A DNA stretch of 64,000 bases from Polyangium sp. 6x1 (GCF_029946515.1 NZ_JARZHH010000038.1:43656-107655), one strand, 5' to 3'; numbered from the stretch's first letter, positions 9,614 to 19,257 are shown. Numbers and translations: made by a program. The notes: generated by a model from the sequence alone, not told the origin.

Positions 9614-12217
9614 TCAGGGTTCGCGCCGGGGCTCGCAGCCGAGCGCCTTGGCGCGACGCGCGACGTCGCGCGCCGTGATCGAGTCCTTCGCCGCGCCCCA
9701 CCGCGAAAGGACGACCCGGTACGCCGCGCACGCGAGGTCCTTTTCCCCCCGGGTCTCACGCACGATACCGAGGCGATGCTGGGTCTGCAGATAATGAACC
9801 GGATCCAGGAGCATGCCGCAATGGGACGAGGCCTCGACGAGGTCCGGGAGGGCCGCTTCCATGTCGCCGGCGAGGAAATGAACTTTTCCGCGCAGGGCGG
9901 CTGCAGACCGGGCGCGGTAGTAAGCGATGTCGTCGCGGCGCGAGGGGAGCGGGGGCATGGCGGCGAGGGCCTCGCGCGCCTCGTCGGGCGTCGTCGCAGG
10001 CAGGGCATACGCGCCGTACCAGGCGCCTGCAGCGTCGCCCCCCTGAACACAGCGGCGTATCCAGCCGTCCCGGTGCGCAACACGCTCGGCCTCCGAGAGC
10101 AGGCCCGCGCGATGCGCGGCGGCGTAAAACGAGGGCTCGGGATCGACGATGCAATCGGTGGTGGCCGAGCGGAGCGAGGCGGTCTGCCGCGCGAGGAAAT
10201 CCTGCGCGACGCGGCCCGCGTCCGCAGTGCGCCCAAGCTCCGTCAAAAGAAAGACGTGTTTGGCCGTGGGGCCGGCCTCGTGGTCGATGTCGCCGACGAC
10301 GCCCGTCTCTCGCGCGATCCGGAGCGCGGACTCGAAATCCCCCGTGCCCGCGGCAAAGCCAAAGTCGAGCGTCAAGGCCTCCACCTGGAATCCCGAGGCG
10401 CGGAGCTTTTGCGTCGCCGTGTCCACGACGGCGCGGACGGCCGCATTCTCGCGGCCCTGCCCATAAAGCGAGCACGCGAGATAGCTGTGCGCCCGGCCGA
10501 GATCGGGCTCGCGCGCGACCCAGCTCCGCGTGACCTCTTCGAGGCCCACGCATCGGTTCGACATGATCTCCACGGCCGCCCGGTCGAACATGCAGTCGCC
10601 CGCGGTGGGAGCGACTTCGATGCACCGATCGAGCGCGCGCCGCGCTTCCTCGTGCCGCCCGAGCGCGACGAGCGCGCGCGCCTGAATCTGCCAGCAATCG
10701 GCATATCGATCGTCGAGCGCGAGGCAACGCTCGGTGAACGTGAGGAGCTCGGCCGGATTTCGCTGGGGGATCGGGAAAAACTCCCAGTACACGAGCTCGG
10801 CGTCGCCGGGGAACCGGGCCGAGGCGTCCGCGAAGCGGCGGCGCATCTCGGCGACGTCGGGCGGGTCGCGCTGCAAGAAGGGTTCGAGCGCGTCGAGCAG
10901 GGAGCGATCCCGATCGGTCAGCGAGGCGCGCAAAAGGAAGGCGACCCGGTAGGCCTCGCGCGAGGCGTTGAGGTCCTCGGTGTCCATCGCGACCATCGCA
11001 TAACGAAGGTGCGCGAGCGCGAGCGAGGGATCGGCCTTGCGGGCCCGCTCGAAGGCGAAGCGCGCCGTCGTCCACGAGGCGTCACGCACGGCCTGGACCC
11101 CCTCGCGATACGCGACGAGCGCCTCGGGGCTGTCCGTGGTCGGGAGCGGGAGATCGGTGATCGCGACCTTGACGGGCGGCGCAGCCGAGGGAGCCGGCGC
11201 GATGGGCGCGCCGTCGACGGGTTTTTCTCGATGAAACAAAAACCACGCGGCGGCGGCGAGCGCGGCGAGGACGGCGACGAGGACGAGCGCGCGGGCCGCG
11301 GGGAAAGGGGCCCTTGCGGGGAGGTTTGTCGGGGGAGGAGGCTCGGGGGCCGGCTCGTTTTCGATCGACAAGAGCGCGAGCTCGTCGGCGAGCGCGGCCA
11401 TCGAGGGGAATCGATCGGCGGGGTCTTTCGCGAGCGCGCGCCGGACGAGGTCGCGGACGCCCTCGGGCGCGCGGGTCATCGGCTTGGGCTCGTCGGCGAG
11501 GATCGAGCTGATGAGGGCCGCGGGGCCCTTGTCCGAACGGAACGGCAGCTCGCCCTCGAAGAGCTCGTGCGCGACGACGCCAAAGCCGAACTGATCGGAG
11601 CGCGCGTCGAGGGACTCGCCCATGAGCTGCTCGGGCGCCGTGTACGCGGGGGTGCCCTGGAACATGGACTCGGCGGGCTCGGCCTCGAGCGTCAGCGCGC
11701 CGGGATCGGTGTCGCGCTCGAGGCCACGCGCGATGCCGAAATCGAGCATCTTCACGGCGCCCGCGGGGCTCACGACGATGTTCTCGGGCTTGACGTCGCG
11801 GTGCACGACGCCCGCCTGGTGGGCCGCGGCGAGGGCGCGCGCGACGTCGTGGAGGATCTGGATCTTGCGGGCGGCGGGCGCGTCCCCGCCGACGAGCGCG
11901 CGCAAGGGCTCACCCTCGGCGATTTCCATGGTGATGAACGCCGTGCCGTCGAGCTCGCCGACGTCGAAGATCGCCACGATGCCGGCATGCGAGAGCCCCG
12001 CCGCCGCGCGCGCCTCGCGGAGCATGCGCGACGATTCGAGGGCCCACGCGTCCTCGGAGAGCTCGGCGTCCTTGCGCAGGAACTTCAGCGCGACCCTGCG
12101 GCCGAGGCGCGTGTCGAGGGCGCGATACACCTCGCCCATGCCGCCCTCGCCGAGGAGGGACTCGACGACGTACCGGCCGAAGGTGTCGCCGACGGAGAAC
12201 CGCGTGGACGCTGCCAT
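9614..12217 (-). CDS. kinase B: transmembrane Ser/Thr kinase with TPR-like domain
   Basis: The 867-residue protein has Gly loop GEGGMGEVY, K45, HRD at 139-141, DFG near 160 and GTPAYTAPEQ, where Thr replaces the Met seen in its paralogs. A membrane segment lies at about 307-327. The C-terminal 540 residues are TPR-like, with TERCLALDDRYADCWQ and KADPSLALAHLRYA. It starts 3 bp after the stop of kinase C, so the two are almost certainly translated from one message. Its last residues (RRAKALGCEPRREP) recur in the remnant at 7965-8011. Substrates are unknown; paralogy and position suggest a role tied to the methyltransferase/precursor genes. Confidence 0.92.
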   Translation of the reverse strand: MAASTRFSVGDTFGRYVVESLLGEGGMGEVYRALDTRLGRRVALKFLRKDAELSEDAWALESSRMLREARAAAGLSHAGIVAIFDVGELDGTAFITMEIAEGEPLRALVGGDAPAARKIQILHDVARALAAAHQAGVVHRDVKPENIVVSPAGAVKMLDFGIARGLERDTDPGALTLEAEPAESMFQGTPAYTAPEQLMGESLDARSDQFGFGVVAHELFEGELPFRSDKGPAALISSILADEPKPMTRAPEGVRDLVRRALAKDPADRFPSMAALADELALLSIENEPAPEPPPPTNLPARAPFPAARALVLVAVLAALAAAAWFLFHREKPVDGAPIAPAPSAAPPVKVAITDLPLPTTDSPEALVAYREGVQAVRDASWTTARFAFERARKADPSLALAHLRYAMVAMDTEDLNASREAYRVAFLLRASLTDRDRSLLDALEPFLQRDPPDVAEMRRRFADASARFPGDAELVYWEFFPIPQRNPAELLTFTERCLALDDRYADCWQIQARALVALGRHEEARRALDRCIEVAPTAGDCMFDRAAVEIMSNRCVGLEEVTRSWVAREPDLGRAHSYLACSLYGQGRENAAVRAVVDTATQKLRASGFQVEALTLDFGFAAGTGDFESALRIARETGVVGDIDHEAGPTAKHVFLLTELGRTADAGRVAQDFLARQTASLRSATTDCIVDPEPSFYAAAHRAGLLSEAERVAHRDGWIRRCVQGGDAAGAWYGAYALPATTPDEAREALAAMPPLPSRRDDIAYYRARSAAALRGKVHFLAGDMEAALPDLVEASSHCGMLLDPVHYLQTQHRLGIVRETRGEKDLACAAYRVVLSRWGAAKDSITARDVARRAKALGCEPRREP

Positions 12218-12220
12218 GCT

Positions 12221-14932
12221 TCAGCCGGCCTTCGCGTCGCAGCCGAGCGCTTTTACGTGCGCGCGGGCCTCGGCCGCCGTGCGAGAGGCGCGCGCCCCGC
12301 CCCAGCGCGAAAGGACGCGGCCGAACGCGTCACACGCGCCCGCGCGGTCGCCGAGCGCCTCGCGGACGAGGCCGAGGTGGTGGAGGGTCTTCGTGTGGCG
12401 GAAGGGCTCGACGAGGTCGCCGCACGACGCGGATGCCGCCGTGAGGTGCGGGAGCGCGGCGGCCGGGTCGCCCGCGAGCCAATGCGTCCAGCCGAGCGCG
12501 CTGTCGAGCGCGAGACCGACGTGCAGGCTATATGTGCGCGCCTTGGCCCTGGCCTCGGCCGGGAGCGCGGCGAGCGCGGCCTTGCCCTCCTCGGCGCTCT
12601 GGGCCACGAGCCCGTATCCGTAGACCCACGCCGCGATGCGCTCGACGAGCGTCTCCTGATAACGCGCCACCCACTTCGCGCGCTCGGCCTCGAAGTCCTT
12701 GCGGGAGAGGAGCCCCGCGGTGAGCTCGGCGCGGAGGAAACGCACGGTGTTGTCCCCCGTCGTGGGGTCGGCGAGGAGCGCGCCGCGCCGCGCGAGGATG
12801 GCCTGCGCCTCGCGGCCCGCGTCCGCCTGGCGGCCCACCTCGTCGAGGATGTGGACGAGCATCGCCGCCGACATGTTGTGCGCCATCGCGCTCGGATCCA
12901 CCTCGAGGGAACGCTGGAGCTCGCGCGTCGTCCGCTCGGCCTCGTCGAACCTGCCCGTGGCGACCGCGTGCGCGATGAAGAGCTTCTGCGCCTCCCCGTC
13001 GAGCTTCTGGTCGCGGTACTGCGCCGCCGCGGTGTTGATGGCGGTCTTCACGGCGGCCTCGGGGGCGCCGCGCGCGAAGAGGGCGGCGGCGAGCTGGACG
13101 TGGGCGACCGGCGCCGTCCCGGCCTTGGCGATCCATTGACGCGCCCCCGCCTCGACGAGCGAACAGCGCCCGAGCGCGAGCTGGGTCTGGTTCCGATCCA
13201 TGAAGCAATCGGAGGCGTCCGGCGTGGCCTCGATGCAACGATCGAGCCCCGCGAGCCCCTCCTCGACGCGCCCCATGCGGAGGAGGAGCACGCGTGCCCT
13301 GCCCTGTAGACAATCGCCGTAGAGCGGATCGAGGGCCAGGCATCGATCGATGAGCGGCAGCACCGACTCCGGCGGCAGGATGCCCATCGCGAACATCGAA
13401 TAGAGGTTTGCGATCTCCGCGTCGCCGGGGAAACGCGAGGCCGCGACGGCGAGGCGACGGGTGCACTCCTCGTGATCACTCGGCGTGCGTTGAAAGAAGG
13501 GCTCGTGCGCGTCGAGTAGAGCCTGGTCCCGCGCGTCGAGCATCCCGCGGCTCATGACCGCGCGACGAAAATGCTCACGCGCGGCCGTCATGTCCGCGTC
13601 GTGGATGATCATCGCCATGCGCAGCCAGCCCGCGGCCAGCGCCGGATCGGCCCGCGTCGCGCGAACGAAGGATCCGTACGCGGTCCTCCACGCGCTGTCT
13701 CGCAGCGCCTGGAGCCCCTCGAGGTACGCCGCGCGCGCCTCCTCGTTCGCGAACTTCGGCAAAGGCACGGCCGTGACGGGCGTCGGGGCGGGCGTGAGGA
13801 CGGTCCGCGCGAGCACGGGCGGCGGCGCGGTGCTCGCCTTGCGCGCGAAGACGATGCCCGCGGCGGCGAGGCCCAGCGCGACGAGGGCGGCGAGGCCAAG
13901 GAAGCGGCGCGAGCGCGCGGGGGCGCGCTTCGTCGTCGTCGGGGCGCGATTCGTGGCGGCGCGGCGCGCAGGCGAGCGGCTCGTCGTGCTGCGCGTGGAG
14001 GGGCTCGGCTTCGGGCGCGGCGCCTCTGCGGAGGGACGCGCGGCGCTGCTGCCGGGCACGTCCCCTTTTCGCAGGAGCCTCGCGAGCGGCGTGGCGAAGG
14101 GCGCGAGCGCCGCGACGATGTCGTCCATCGAGGCGTGGCGATCGGCAGGCTCCTTGGCGAGCGCGCGGAAGACGACGGCCTCGACCTCGGGAGGCACGTC
14201 GTTCATCGGCGGCGGGTCGTCGCTCAGGATCGAGGCGATGAGGCTCACGGGTCCGCGATCCAGGCGGAACGGGAGCTTGCCCGTGAAGAGCTCGTACGCG
14301 GTGACGCCCCAGGCGAATTGATCGACCCGCGCGTCGATGGGCTCGCCCTTCACCTGCTCGGGCGCCATGTACGCGGGGGTGCCGACGAACGAGCCGTCCC
14401 CGGTGCGCGTGGCGAAATCGTCGTGCCCGTCGCCGAGCTGCTCGTCGCAGCGCCGTGCGATGCCGAAATCGAGGACCTTGATGGCGCCGTCCTCGCGGAT
14501 CATCACGTTCTCGGGCTTGACGTCGCGGTGCACGAGGCCGGCGCGGTGCGCGACCGAGAGGACCTGCGCCACCGCGGAGAGCAAGGCGATCTTTTCGCCG
14601 AGCGGCGCGTCCACGTGCACGAGGTCGCGCAGGAGCTTGCCCTGCACGAGCTCCATCGCGATGAAAGGCGTGCCCTCGTGCTCGCCGACGTCGTAGACCG
14701 CGACGATGCCGGGATCATTCAAGGCCGCGGCGATCCGCGCCTCGCGGAGCATGCGGCGCACCTGCTTGCCCCAGCTCTCGCTCGCGCCCTGGGCGTCGCG
14801 GCGCAGCACCTTGAGCGCGACGCTGCGGCCGAGGCGCGTGTCCTCGACGCGGTAGACCTCGCCCATCCCGCCTTCGCCGAGGAGCGCTTCGACGATGTAC
14901 CGATCGAACCTTTCTCCAGGCAAAAGGGGCAT
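12221..14932 (-). CDS. kinase C: transmembrane Ser/Thr kinase with TPR-like domain
   Basis: The 903-residue protein has Gly loop GEGGMGEVY, K41, HRD at 135-137 and GTPAYMAPEQ. A Ser/Thr/Arg-rich linker at about 290-342 precedes a membrane segment at 344-363, and a TPR-like domain of about 540 residues follows (IDRCLALDPLYGDCLQ, LDRCIEATPDASDC). It begins 52 bp after the stop of methyltransferase 2 and ends 3 bp before kinase B, which makes methyltransferase 2, kinase C and kinase B a likely operon. The kinase site looks fully active. The basic linker could bind the membrane surface or be an autophosphorylation region; this is inference. Confidence 0.92.
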   Translation of the reverse strand: MPLLPGERFDRYIVEALLGEGGMGEVYRVEDTRLGRSVALKVLRRDAQGASESWGKQVRRMLREARIAAALNDPGIVAVYDVGEHEGTPFIAMELVQGKLLRDLVHVDAPLGEKIALLSAVAQVLSVAHRAGLVHRDVKPENVMIREDGAIKVLDFGIARRCDEQLGDGHDDFATRTGDGSFVGTPAYMAPEQVKGEPIDARVDQFAWGVTAYELFTGKLPFRLDRGPVSLIASILSDDPPPMNDVPPEVEAVVFRALAKEPADRHASMDDIVAALAPFATPLARLLRKGDVPGSSAARPSAEAPRPKPSPSTRSTTSRSPARRAATNRAPTTTKRAPARSRRFLGLAALVALGLAAAGIVFARKASTAPPPVLARTVLTPAPTPVTAVPLPKFANEEARAAYLEGLQALRDSAWRTAYGSFVRATRADPALAAGWLRMAMIIHDADMTAAREHFRRAVMSRGMLDARDQALLDAHEPFFQRTPSDHEECTRRLAVAASRFPGDAEIANLYSMFAMGILPPESVLPLIDRCLALDPLYGDCLQGRARVLLLRMGRVEEGLAGLDRCIEATPDASDCFMDRNQTQLALGRCSLVEAGARQWIAKAGTAPVAHVQLAAALFARGAPEAAVKTAINTAAAQYRDQKLDGEAQKLFIAHAVATGRFDEAERTTRELQRSLEVDPSAMAHNMSAAMLVHILDEVGRQADAGREAQAILARRGALLADPTTGDNTVRFLRAELTAGLLSRKDFEAERAKWVARYQETLVERIAAWVYGYGLVAQSAEEGKAALAALPAEARAKARTYSLHVGLALDSALGWTHWLAGDPAAALPHLTAASASCGDLVEPFRHTKTLHHLGLVREALGDRAGACDAFGRVLSRWGGARASRTAAEARAHVKALGCDAKAG

Positions 14933-14984
14933 GGCGATGAGGGTAGCGCGAAGGTGGGTTACCAGGAAGGAGGCGAGCCGCGAT

Positions 14985-15782
14985 TCAGCGCGCCATGGCC
15001 GCGAGGTCGATGCCGAGCCGCGCGCACGTCTCCTCGTCGAGCACGCCTATGCCGACCGGCGGCACGTAGAGCGTGGTCGCGGGCGTGAACGTGGCGTCGG
15101 CGAGATGGGCGAGCGGGATGCGCTCGATGCGCGGGGTGCAATTGATGAAGACGGCGGCCTCGTAGAGCGTGACCTCGTGGTCCACGGGGTAATGCTGGAG
15201 CAAACGCTCGACGAGCACGTGAATCCACTGGCCGCGGTTGCCGTCGGGGCGATACGTCGCGTCGCCGAACATGCCGACCTGCCAGAGGATCAAGGCCGAC
15301 GTGTTGTCGACGGGCTTCTTGTACAGGACGAACCGCGTGGCCTCGTGGCTCTGGCAGCCCGGCGTCGCGGGGTCGACGTTGAGGTCCGCGAAGAGGCAAT
15401 CCTCGGCGGAGATGGCCGGGAGCATCGTCGCCTCGTAGCCCTCGGCGCGCGCCCTGCGGATCGCCTCGTGCGTGGGGAACGCGAAGACGCCGGGGTGGCC
15501 GTACGCGGCGCAGCACGCGCGGTGGCCCTCGCGCACGGCGCCGAGGATCCGCTCGACCATCGCGTCGTACGCCTCCCTGCGCGAGCGGCCGAGCCGATAG
15601 AACCGGCCGAGCGACTCGGCGGCGGGGTGAATCTGCTTGATGACCTGCTCCCCGACGATGTCGGCGATCAGGTAAAACACCTTGGTGGAGGTCTTGAGCC
15701 TGGCAATGGTATCGCCCGTGAGCTGACCGACGGTCCGGATACCGGTCCCCACGACCACGAGCGAACCCTTTTCCTTGATCAT
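14985..15782 (-). CDS. methyltransferase 2: borosin-type peptide backbone alpha-N-methyltransferase
   Basis: The 265-residue protein starts at an ATG at 15782 and reads MIKEKGSLVVVGTGIRTVGQ. It is collinear with methyltransferase 1 and with OphMA: KVFYLIADIVG, AAYGHPGVFAFPTH, LPAISAEDCLFADL, DPATPGCQSHEATRF and ILWQVGMFGD. The OphMA catalytic Tyr/Arg/Tyr/Tyr set is present as Y62, R68, Y72 and Y94. The enzyme ends shortly after TLYVPPVGIG without a fused precursor. It sits 22 bp after kinase D and 52 bp before kinase C. The nearest unpaired precursor is B at 18918-19142, on the far side of kinase D. It probably N-methylates that peptide, though action on precursor A cannot be excluded. Confidence 0.92.
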   Translation of the reverse strand: MIKEKGSLVVVGTGIRTVGQLTGDTIARLKTSTKVFYLIADIVGEQVIKQIHPAAESLGRFYRLGRSRREAYDAMVERILGAVREGHRACCAAYGHPGVFAFPTHEAIRRARAEGYEATMLPAISAEDCLFADLNVDPATPGCQSHEATRFVLYKKPVDNTSALILWQVGMFGDATYRPDGNRGQWIHVLVERLLQHYPVDHEVTLYEAAVFINCTPRIERIPLAHLADATFTPATTLYVPPVGIGVLDEETCARLGIDLAAMAR

Positions 15783-15804
15783 CCTGCCCGACGCCTCCCG
15801 TGTT

Positions 15805-18744
15805 TCATTGGGCGCATTTCAATGCTTTCGCACGCGCCGCGGCGCTCTGGGCCGTGACCGAGCCTTTCACGCGCCCCCACCGGTCGAGGACGACTCGATA
15901 TGCGGCGCACGCCCCCTCCTTGTCATTTCGCTCCTCGCGCACGACGCCGAGGCGGTAGGCCGCGACGGTGTGGAGCATGGGCTCGTCGAGCGCCGTGCAG
16001 GAGCGAAACGCGACGTCGAGGTGCGGCAGGGAGCGATCGAATTGACCGGCGAGGAAATGGATGCCGCCGAGGAGCATCTCCACCCGCGGCGCCATCAGGG
16101 CATAAAAAACCGAATCCTGGAGCGGCGGCTGCGTCGCGAGCGCGTCTTTCGCCTCGGCCTCCGTCCGCGCGGGCATGGCATACCCGACGAACCAGACGGA
16201 CGCCTGCTTCATCTCGCCCGTGTCCTCGGAAAAACTCTTCGCCCACGCGTCGCGCGCCCCGGCGAACTGCGCGGCGTCGAGCGCGCCGCTCCGCCGCTTG
16301 GCGTCGAGGAAGGGGATCGTCGGATCCCACCAGGCCATCCGGACGACCGGCTGCGTCCACGCCGAGCGCTGCGTGAGGAATCGATCCGCGATCCCGGCGG
16401 CCCGTTTGTCCTGCCCCATCTCCTCGTAGAGCTGGACGAGCGCGAGCGCCGGGACGATGTGCTTCTCCTCCAGCGACTCGCCCGCGATGTCTTTTTCGAG
16501 CTCGCGCGCGACCCGCTCGGCCGCCTCGAAATCGCCGGAGATGATCGCGTGATGAATGCGCAGCCGACCGGCCTCTTCGATGCGCCCCTGCGCCTGGTAC
16601 TTCTTCGCCGCCTGCTCGACGGCGGTGCTCACCGCGGGCCCCGATTGCTTGCCGGCGTAGAGGGCCACGGCGAGCTCGCCCTGGGCGATCGCCGAATTGG
16701 GGTCCTTCGTGATCCAGCGCCGCACGTCGGCCTCGATGAGGTCGCACTGGCCGAGGTACTTGCGCGCGCGGACCCGCTCGCGCAGGCAATCCACCGCCGC
16801 CGGCACGAGGTCGACGCAACGGTCGAGCGCCGCCAGCGCTTCCTGCTCCCGGCCGACCCGGAACAGCGAAAAGGACTGGACCTGATAACAGTCGGCGTAC
16901 TTGGGATCGAGCTCGAGGCAACGGTCGGCCAAAGCGAGCAGCTTCGAGGGCTCCGCGCGTGGCGCCAGGGCCATTTGCAGGTCGACGAACTCCGCGTCGC
17001 CGGGATACCGCCGCGAGGCCGCCTCCATTCGCTTGATCGCCTCGTCCACGTCCGGCGGATCCCGCTGCAGGAGGGGCTCGAGCGCGTCGAGCAGCACCTC
17101 GTCGCGCTCCGTCATCGTGCTGCGGAGCTGCATGGCGCGCTGAAACGCCATTCGCGTGCTGGCCGTGTCCGAGCGGAATCGATCGATCAGCGCCAGGCGC
17201 AAATAGGCAGCCCCGAATCCGCCGTCGACCTTCGCGGCGCGCTCGAAGGCGCCACGCGCGATCTCCCAGGACGCGTCCCGCAAGGCCTGCAAGCCCTCGC
17301 GAAATGCCGCGATCGCCTCGGGGTTCGACGAACCCGAAATGGGCAGCTCCGTGATCGGCGTGGGCGCGGGCGCGGGCGCGCTCGTCGGGGGCACCGGCGG
17401 GGTCGCGACTTTCTTCCGGTACCAGAAGGTCCCCCAGACCGCCGCGGCCACGACCCAGATCGCGCCGAGGCCGAGCACGGACCCGCGCGACCACCGACGC
17501 CCTTGCTTCGGCGGGGGCGCCGGCGCCAGGGCCGGCGATTCGAGCGTGGTCATCGCGGCCGTCGTCGTTTTTCCCGCATGGCCGGCCATCTCCACGCGCA
17601 CGACCGGCGTCGCGGGCGGCGGCGTGATGCGCGCACTTTTGTCGAGGTCCGGCGAGCGCATCGTATGCGTGGCCGGCGCGGCGCGCGGGGGCGGCGGGGG
17701 GGACTCCGACTTCGTCGCGATCGCGACGCTCGCCATCGTGCTCCGGATCGGCAAGACGCGCGCGTTCGGCGCCACGTCCTCGGGCGCCAGGGTCTCCGGC
17801 TCCGTCGAGTCGGACCCGGGGATCAAAGCATCGTGCAGGCCACCCGCGTTCTCGGCCGCGACGTAGGGCGCGAGCGCGTCGACCACGAGGTCCATCGAGG
17901 AGAAGCGATCGACTTTGCGCTTCGCGATCGTGCGCTTGAGGACGCGCTCGATCACCGCGGGCACGAGGCCTTCGAGCGACGGGGGCTCCTCGTGCAGGAT
18001 GGCCGAGAGCAGCTTGATGCCTTCGAGGTTCGCGCCGAAGGGCACGCGGCCCGTGATGAGCTCGTAGGCGAGCACGCCCCAGCCGAATTGATCGGTCCGC
18101 GCGTCGACGGGATCGCCCGTGAGCTGCTCGGGCGCCATGTACGCCGGGGTGCCGACCATGACACCTTCGCTCGTGACCGTATCGGCGCCGCGCAGCGACC
18201 CGACCTTGCCGAGCTCCGCGCCGCGCTGCGTGGAGGCGGCCTCGTCGGCGTCGAGGTGCACGCGCCGCGCGATGCCGAAGTCGAGGACCTTGATGGCGCC
18301 GTCCTCACGCAGCATCACGTTTTCGGGCTTCACGTCGCGGTGGACGAGGCCGGCGCGGTGGGCGGCGGAGAGGGCGCGGGCCACGTCGAGAAGCCACCCG
18401 AGGCGCGTGGAGATCGAGGCGCCGCCGCCGATCAAGCGCCGGAGCGACAGGCCCTCGATGAGCTCCATCGCGAGGTAAGGCAGGCCCTCGGCCTCGCCGA
18501 TGTCGTAGATGGCGACGGTGTTCGGGTGGTTCAACGCAGCGGCGGCGCGGGCCTCGCGCAGCATGCGGACGAGGGCGCGTTGCCAGCCCTCGGGATCGGC
18601 CGCGGCATCTTTGCGCAGCACCTTCAGCGCAACACGACGCTGCAGGCGGACGTCGCGCGCCTGATACACCTCGCCCATGCCCCCCTCGCCGAGGAGCGCT
18701 TCGATCACATACCGGTCGAAGGTGTCGCCCGGGCGCAGGCGCAT
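15805..18744 (-). CDS. kinase D: transmembrane Ser/Thr kinase with TPR-like domain
   Basis: At 979 residues this is the longest of the four paralogs. It has Gly loop GEGGMGEVY, K41, HRD at 135-137, DFG near 155 and GTPAYMAPEQ. The cytoplasmic linker (about 300-418) is long, Pro/Ala-rich and disordered, with several Thr-Pro sites. A membrane segment lies at 421-441. The C-terminal half carries the shared TPR-like motifs (ADRCLELDPKYADCYQ, ALDRCVDLVPAAVDC) and ends with AKALKC. It stands between precursor B (173 bp upstream) and methyltransferase 2 (22 bp downstream), so it is physically inside the second borosin-like locus. Confidence 0.93.
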   Translation of the reverse strand: MRLRPGDTFDRYVIEALLGEGGMGEVYQARDVRLQRRVALKVLRKDAAADPEGWQRALVRMLREARAAAALNHPNTVAIYDIGEAEGLPYLAMELIEGLSLRRLIGGGASISTRLGWLLDVARALSAAHRAGLVHRDVKPENVMLREDGAIKVLDFGIARRVHLDADEAASTQRGAELGKVGSLRGADTVTSEGVMVGTPAYMAPEQLTGDPVDARTDQFGWGVLAYELITGRVPFGANLEGIKLLSAILHEEPPSLEGLVPAVIERVLKRTIAKRKVDRFSSMDLVVDALAPYVAAENAGGLHDALIPGSDSTEPETLAPEDVAPNARVLPIRSTMASVAIATKSESPPPPPRAAPATHTMRSPDLDKSARITPPPATPVVRVEMAGHAGKTTTAAMTTLESPALAPAPPPKQGRRWSRGSVLGLGAIWVVAAAVWGTFWYRKKVATPPVPPTSAPAPAPTPITELPISGSSNPEAIAAFREGLQALRDASWEIARGAFERAAKVDGGFGAAYLRLALIDRFRSDTASTRMAFQRAMQLRSTMTERDEVLLDALEPLLQRDPPDVDEAIKRMEAASRRYPGDAEFVDLQMALAPRAEPSKLLALADRCLELDPKYADCYQVQSFSLFRVGREQEALAALDRCVDLVPAAVDCLRERVRARKYLGQCDLIEADVRRWITKDPNSAIAQGELAVALYAGKQSGPAVSTAVEQAAKKYQAQGRIEEAGRLRIHHAIISGDFEAAERVARELEKDIAGESLEEKHIVPALALVQLYEEMGQDKRAAGIADRFLTQRSAWTQPVVRMAWWDPTIPFLDAKRRSGALDAAQFAGARDAWAKSFSEDTGEMKQASVWFVGYAMPARTEAEAKDALATQPPLQDSVFYALMAPRVEMLLGGIHFLAGQFDRSLPHLDVAFRSCTALDEPMLHTVAAYRLGVVREERNDKEGACAAYRVVLDRWGRVKGSVTAQSAAARAKALKCAQ

Positions 18745-18917
18745 GGCGTCATGCTACCGCGGTGCGAGCGCGTTCGCTAAGAACATGCTACGCGGCAAAT
18801 TTTAGACAGGCAGCAGCCCGCGCAGGCTCACCCGCGGGTCGACGACCCCCCCTCCTTGGTATGCGAAGGCCCGTCGTCCCCGCGCGGCGCGTCACGCCAC
18901 GCGAGGACGAGCCATCA

Positions 18918-19142
18918 TCACTGGATGAGCATCGGGCAGTTCCACGGCGCCGAGGCGGGCCCGCCCCGCTCGGTGCACAACCAATCCGACATCAACGCGG
19001 CGTCACCGCTATGAACCACCAGGCGCTCTTCTTCGCCGAGGTTCACCTTCTTCATCAGCGCGTCGGGATCCTCGAGGAACGCAGCCAGACGGGACGGATC
19101 GAGGGCCATATCGGCCAAAAACCGACCAAGAGAAGCTTCCAT
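18918..19142 (-). CDS. precursor B: split-borosin precursor with borosin-binding domain
   Basis: The start is the ATG at 19142, preceded by AGGAG at 19148-19152. The open frame extends to 19253, but the extra Arg-rich residues look non-coding. The 74-residue product has the same N-terminal helical domain as precursor A, aligned from the first Met without gaps: FLADMALDPSRLAAFLEDP, then a helix and a turn Gly at 46 in both. After about residue 55 the tail is short and different: Cys, charged residues, then SAPWNCPMLIQ. The hydrophobic terminus with Pro, Trp and two Cys overall is the likely methylated core. Kinase D follows 173 bp downstream and methyltransferase 2 after that. Confidence 0.8.
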   Translation of the reverse strand: MEASLGRFLADMALDPSRLAAFLEDPDALMKKVNLGEEERLVVHSGDAALMSDWLCTERGGPASAPWNCPMLIQ

Positions 19143-19227
19143 GGGGGCTCCTACGTGTCGTGCGGCTCTGAATCGACGATGACTCCATCGCCCAATTCGA
19201 GTGGGACGACAGGCCGGCAGTGCTTTC

Positions 19228-19257
19228 AGTTTACGTAGGAATGCTCGCGCCAAGCAA
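19228..19257 (-). promoter_or_regulatory. possible precursor B promoter
   Basis: On the minus strand TTGCTT (19252-19257) and TAAACT (19228-19233) are separated by 18 bases and lie about 90-115 bp before the precursor start. TTGCTT overlaps the element shared with precursor A. Weak consensus match; no experimental support. Confidence 0.35.

Noticed and set aside
9776..13309. Plus-strand open frame of about 1,180 codons opposite kinases B and C
   Set aside because: Low-complexity Arg/Glu/Ala translation; the opposite strand encodes kinases with all catalytic motifs.
8052..15782. Methyltransferases 1 and 2 as cobalamin or uroporphyrinogen methylases
   Set aside because: They share that general fold, but the Tyr/Arg/Tyr/Tyr set, YGHPGVF and LP(G/A)ISAEDCLFA motifs match OphMA/SonM, and small leader-bearing precursor ORFs are near.
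9065..19142. Precursors A and B as Nif11 or nitrile-hydratase leader peptides
   Set aside because: They lack the Gly-Gly-type leader end and the Nif11 pattern. The FLxDxALDxxxLxxFLxDP helix pair and the neighbouring OphMA-like enzymes fit the borosin-binding domain better.
19143..19253. N-terminal extension of precursor B by 37 codons
   Set aside because: Extra residues are Arg-rich without a homolog, and the ATG at 19142 has its own RBS and aligns with the start of precursor A.
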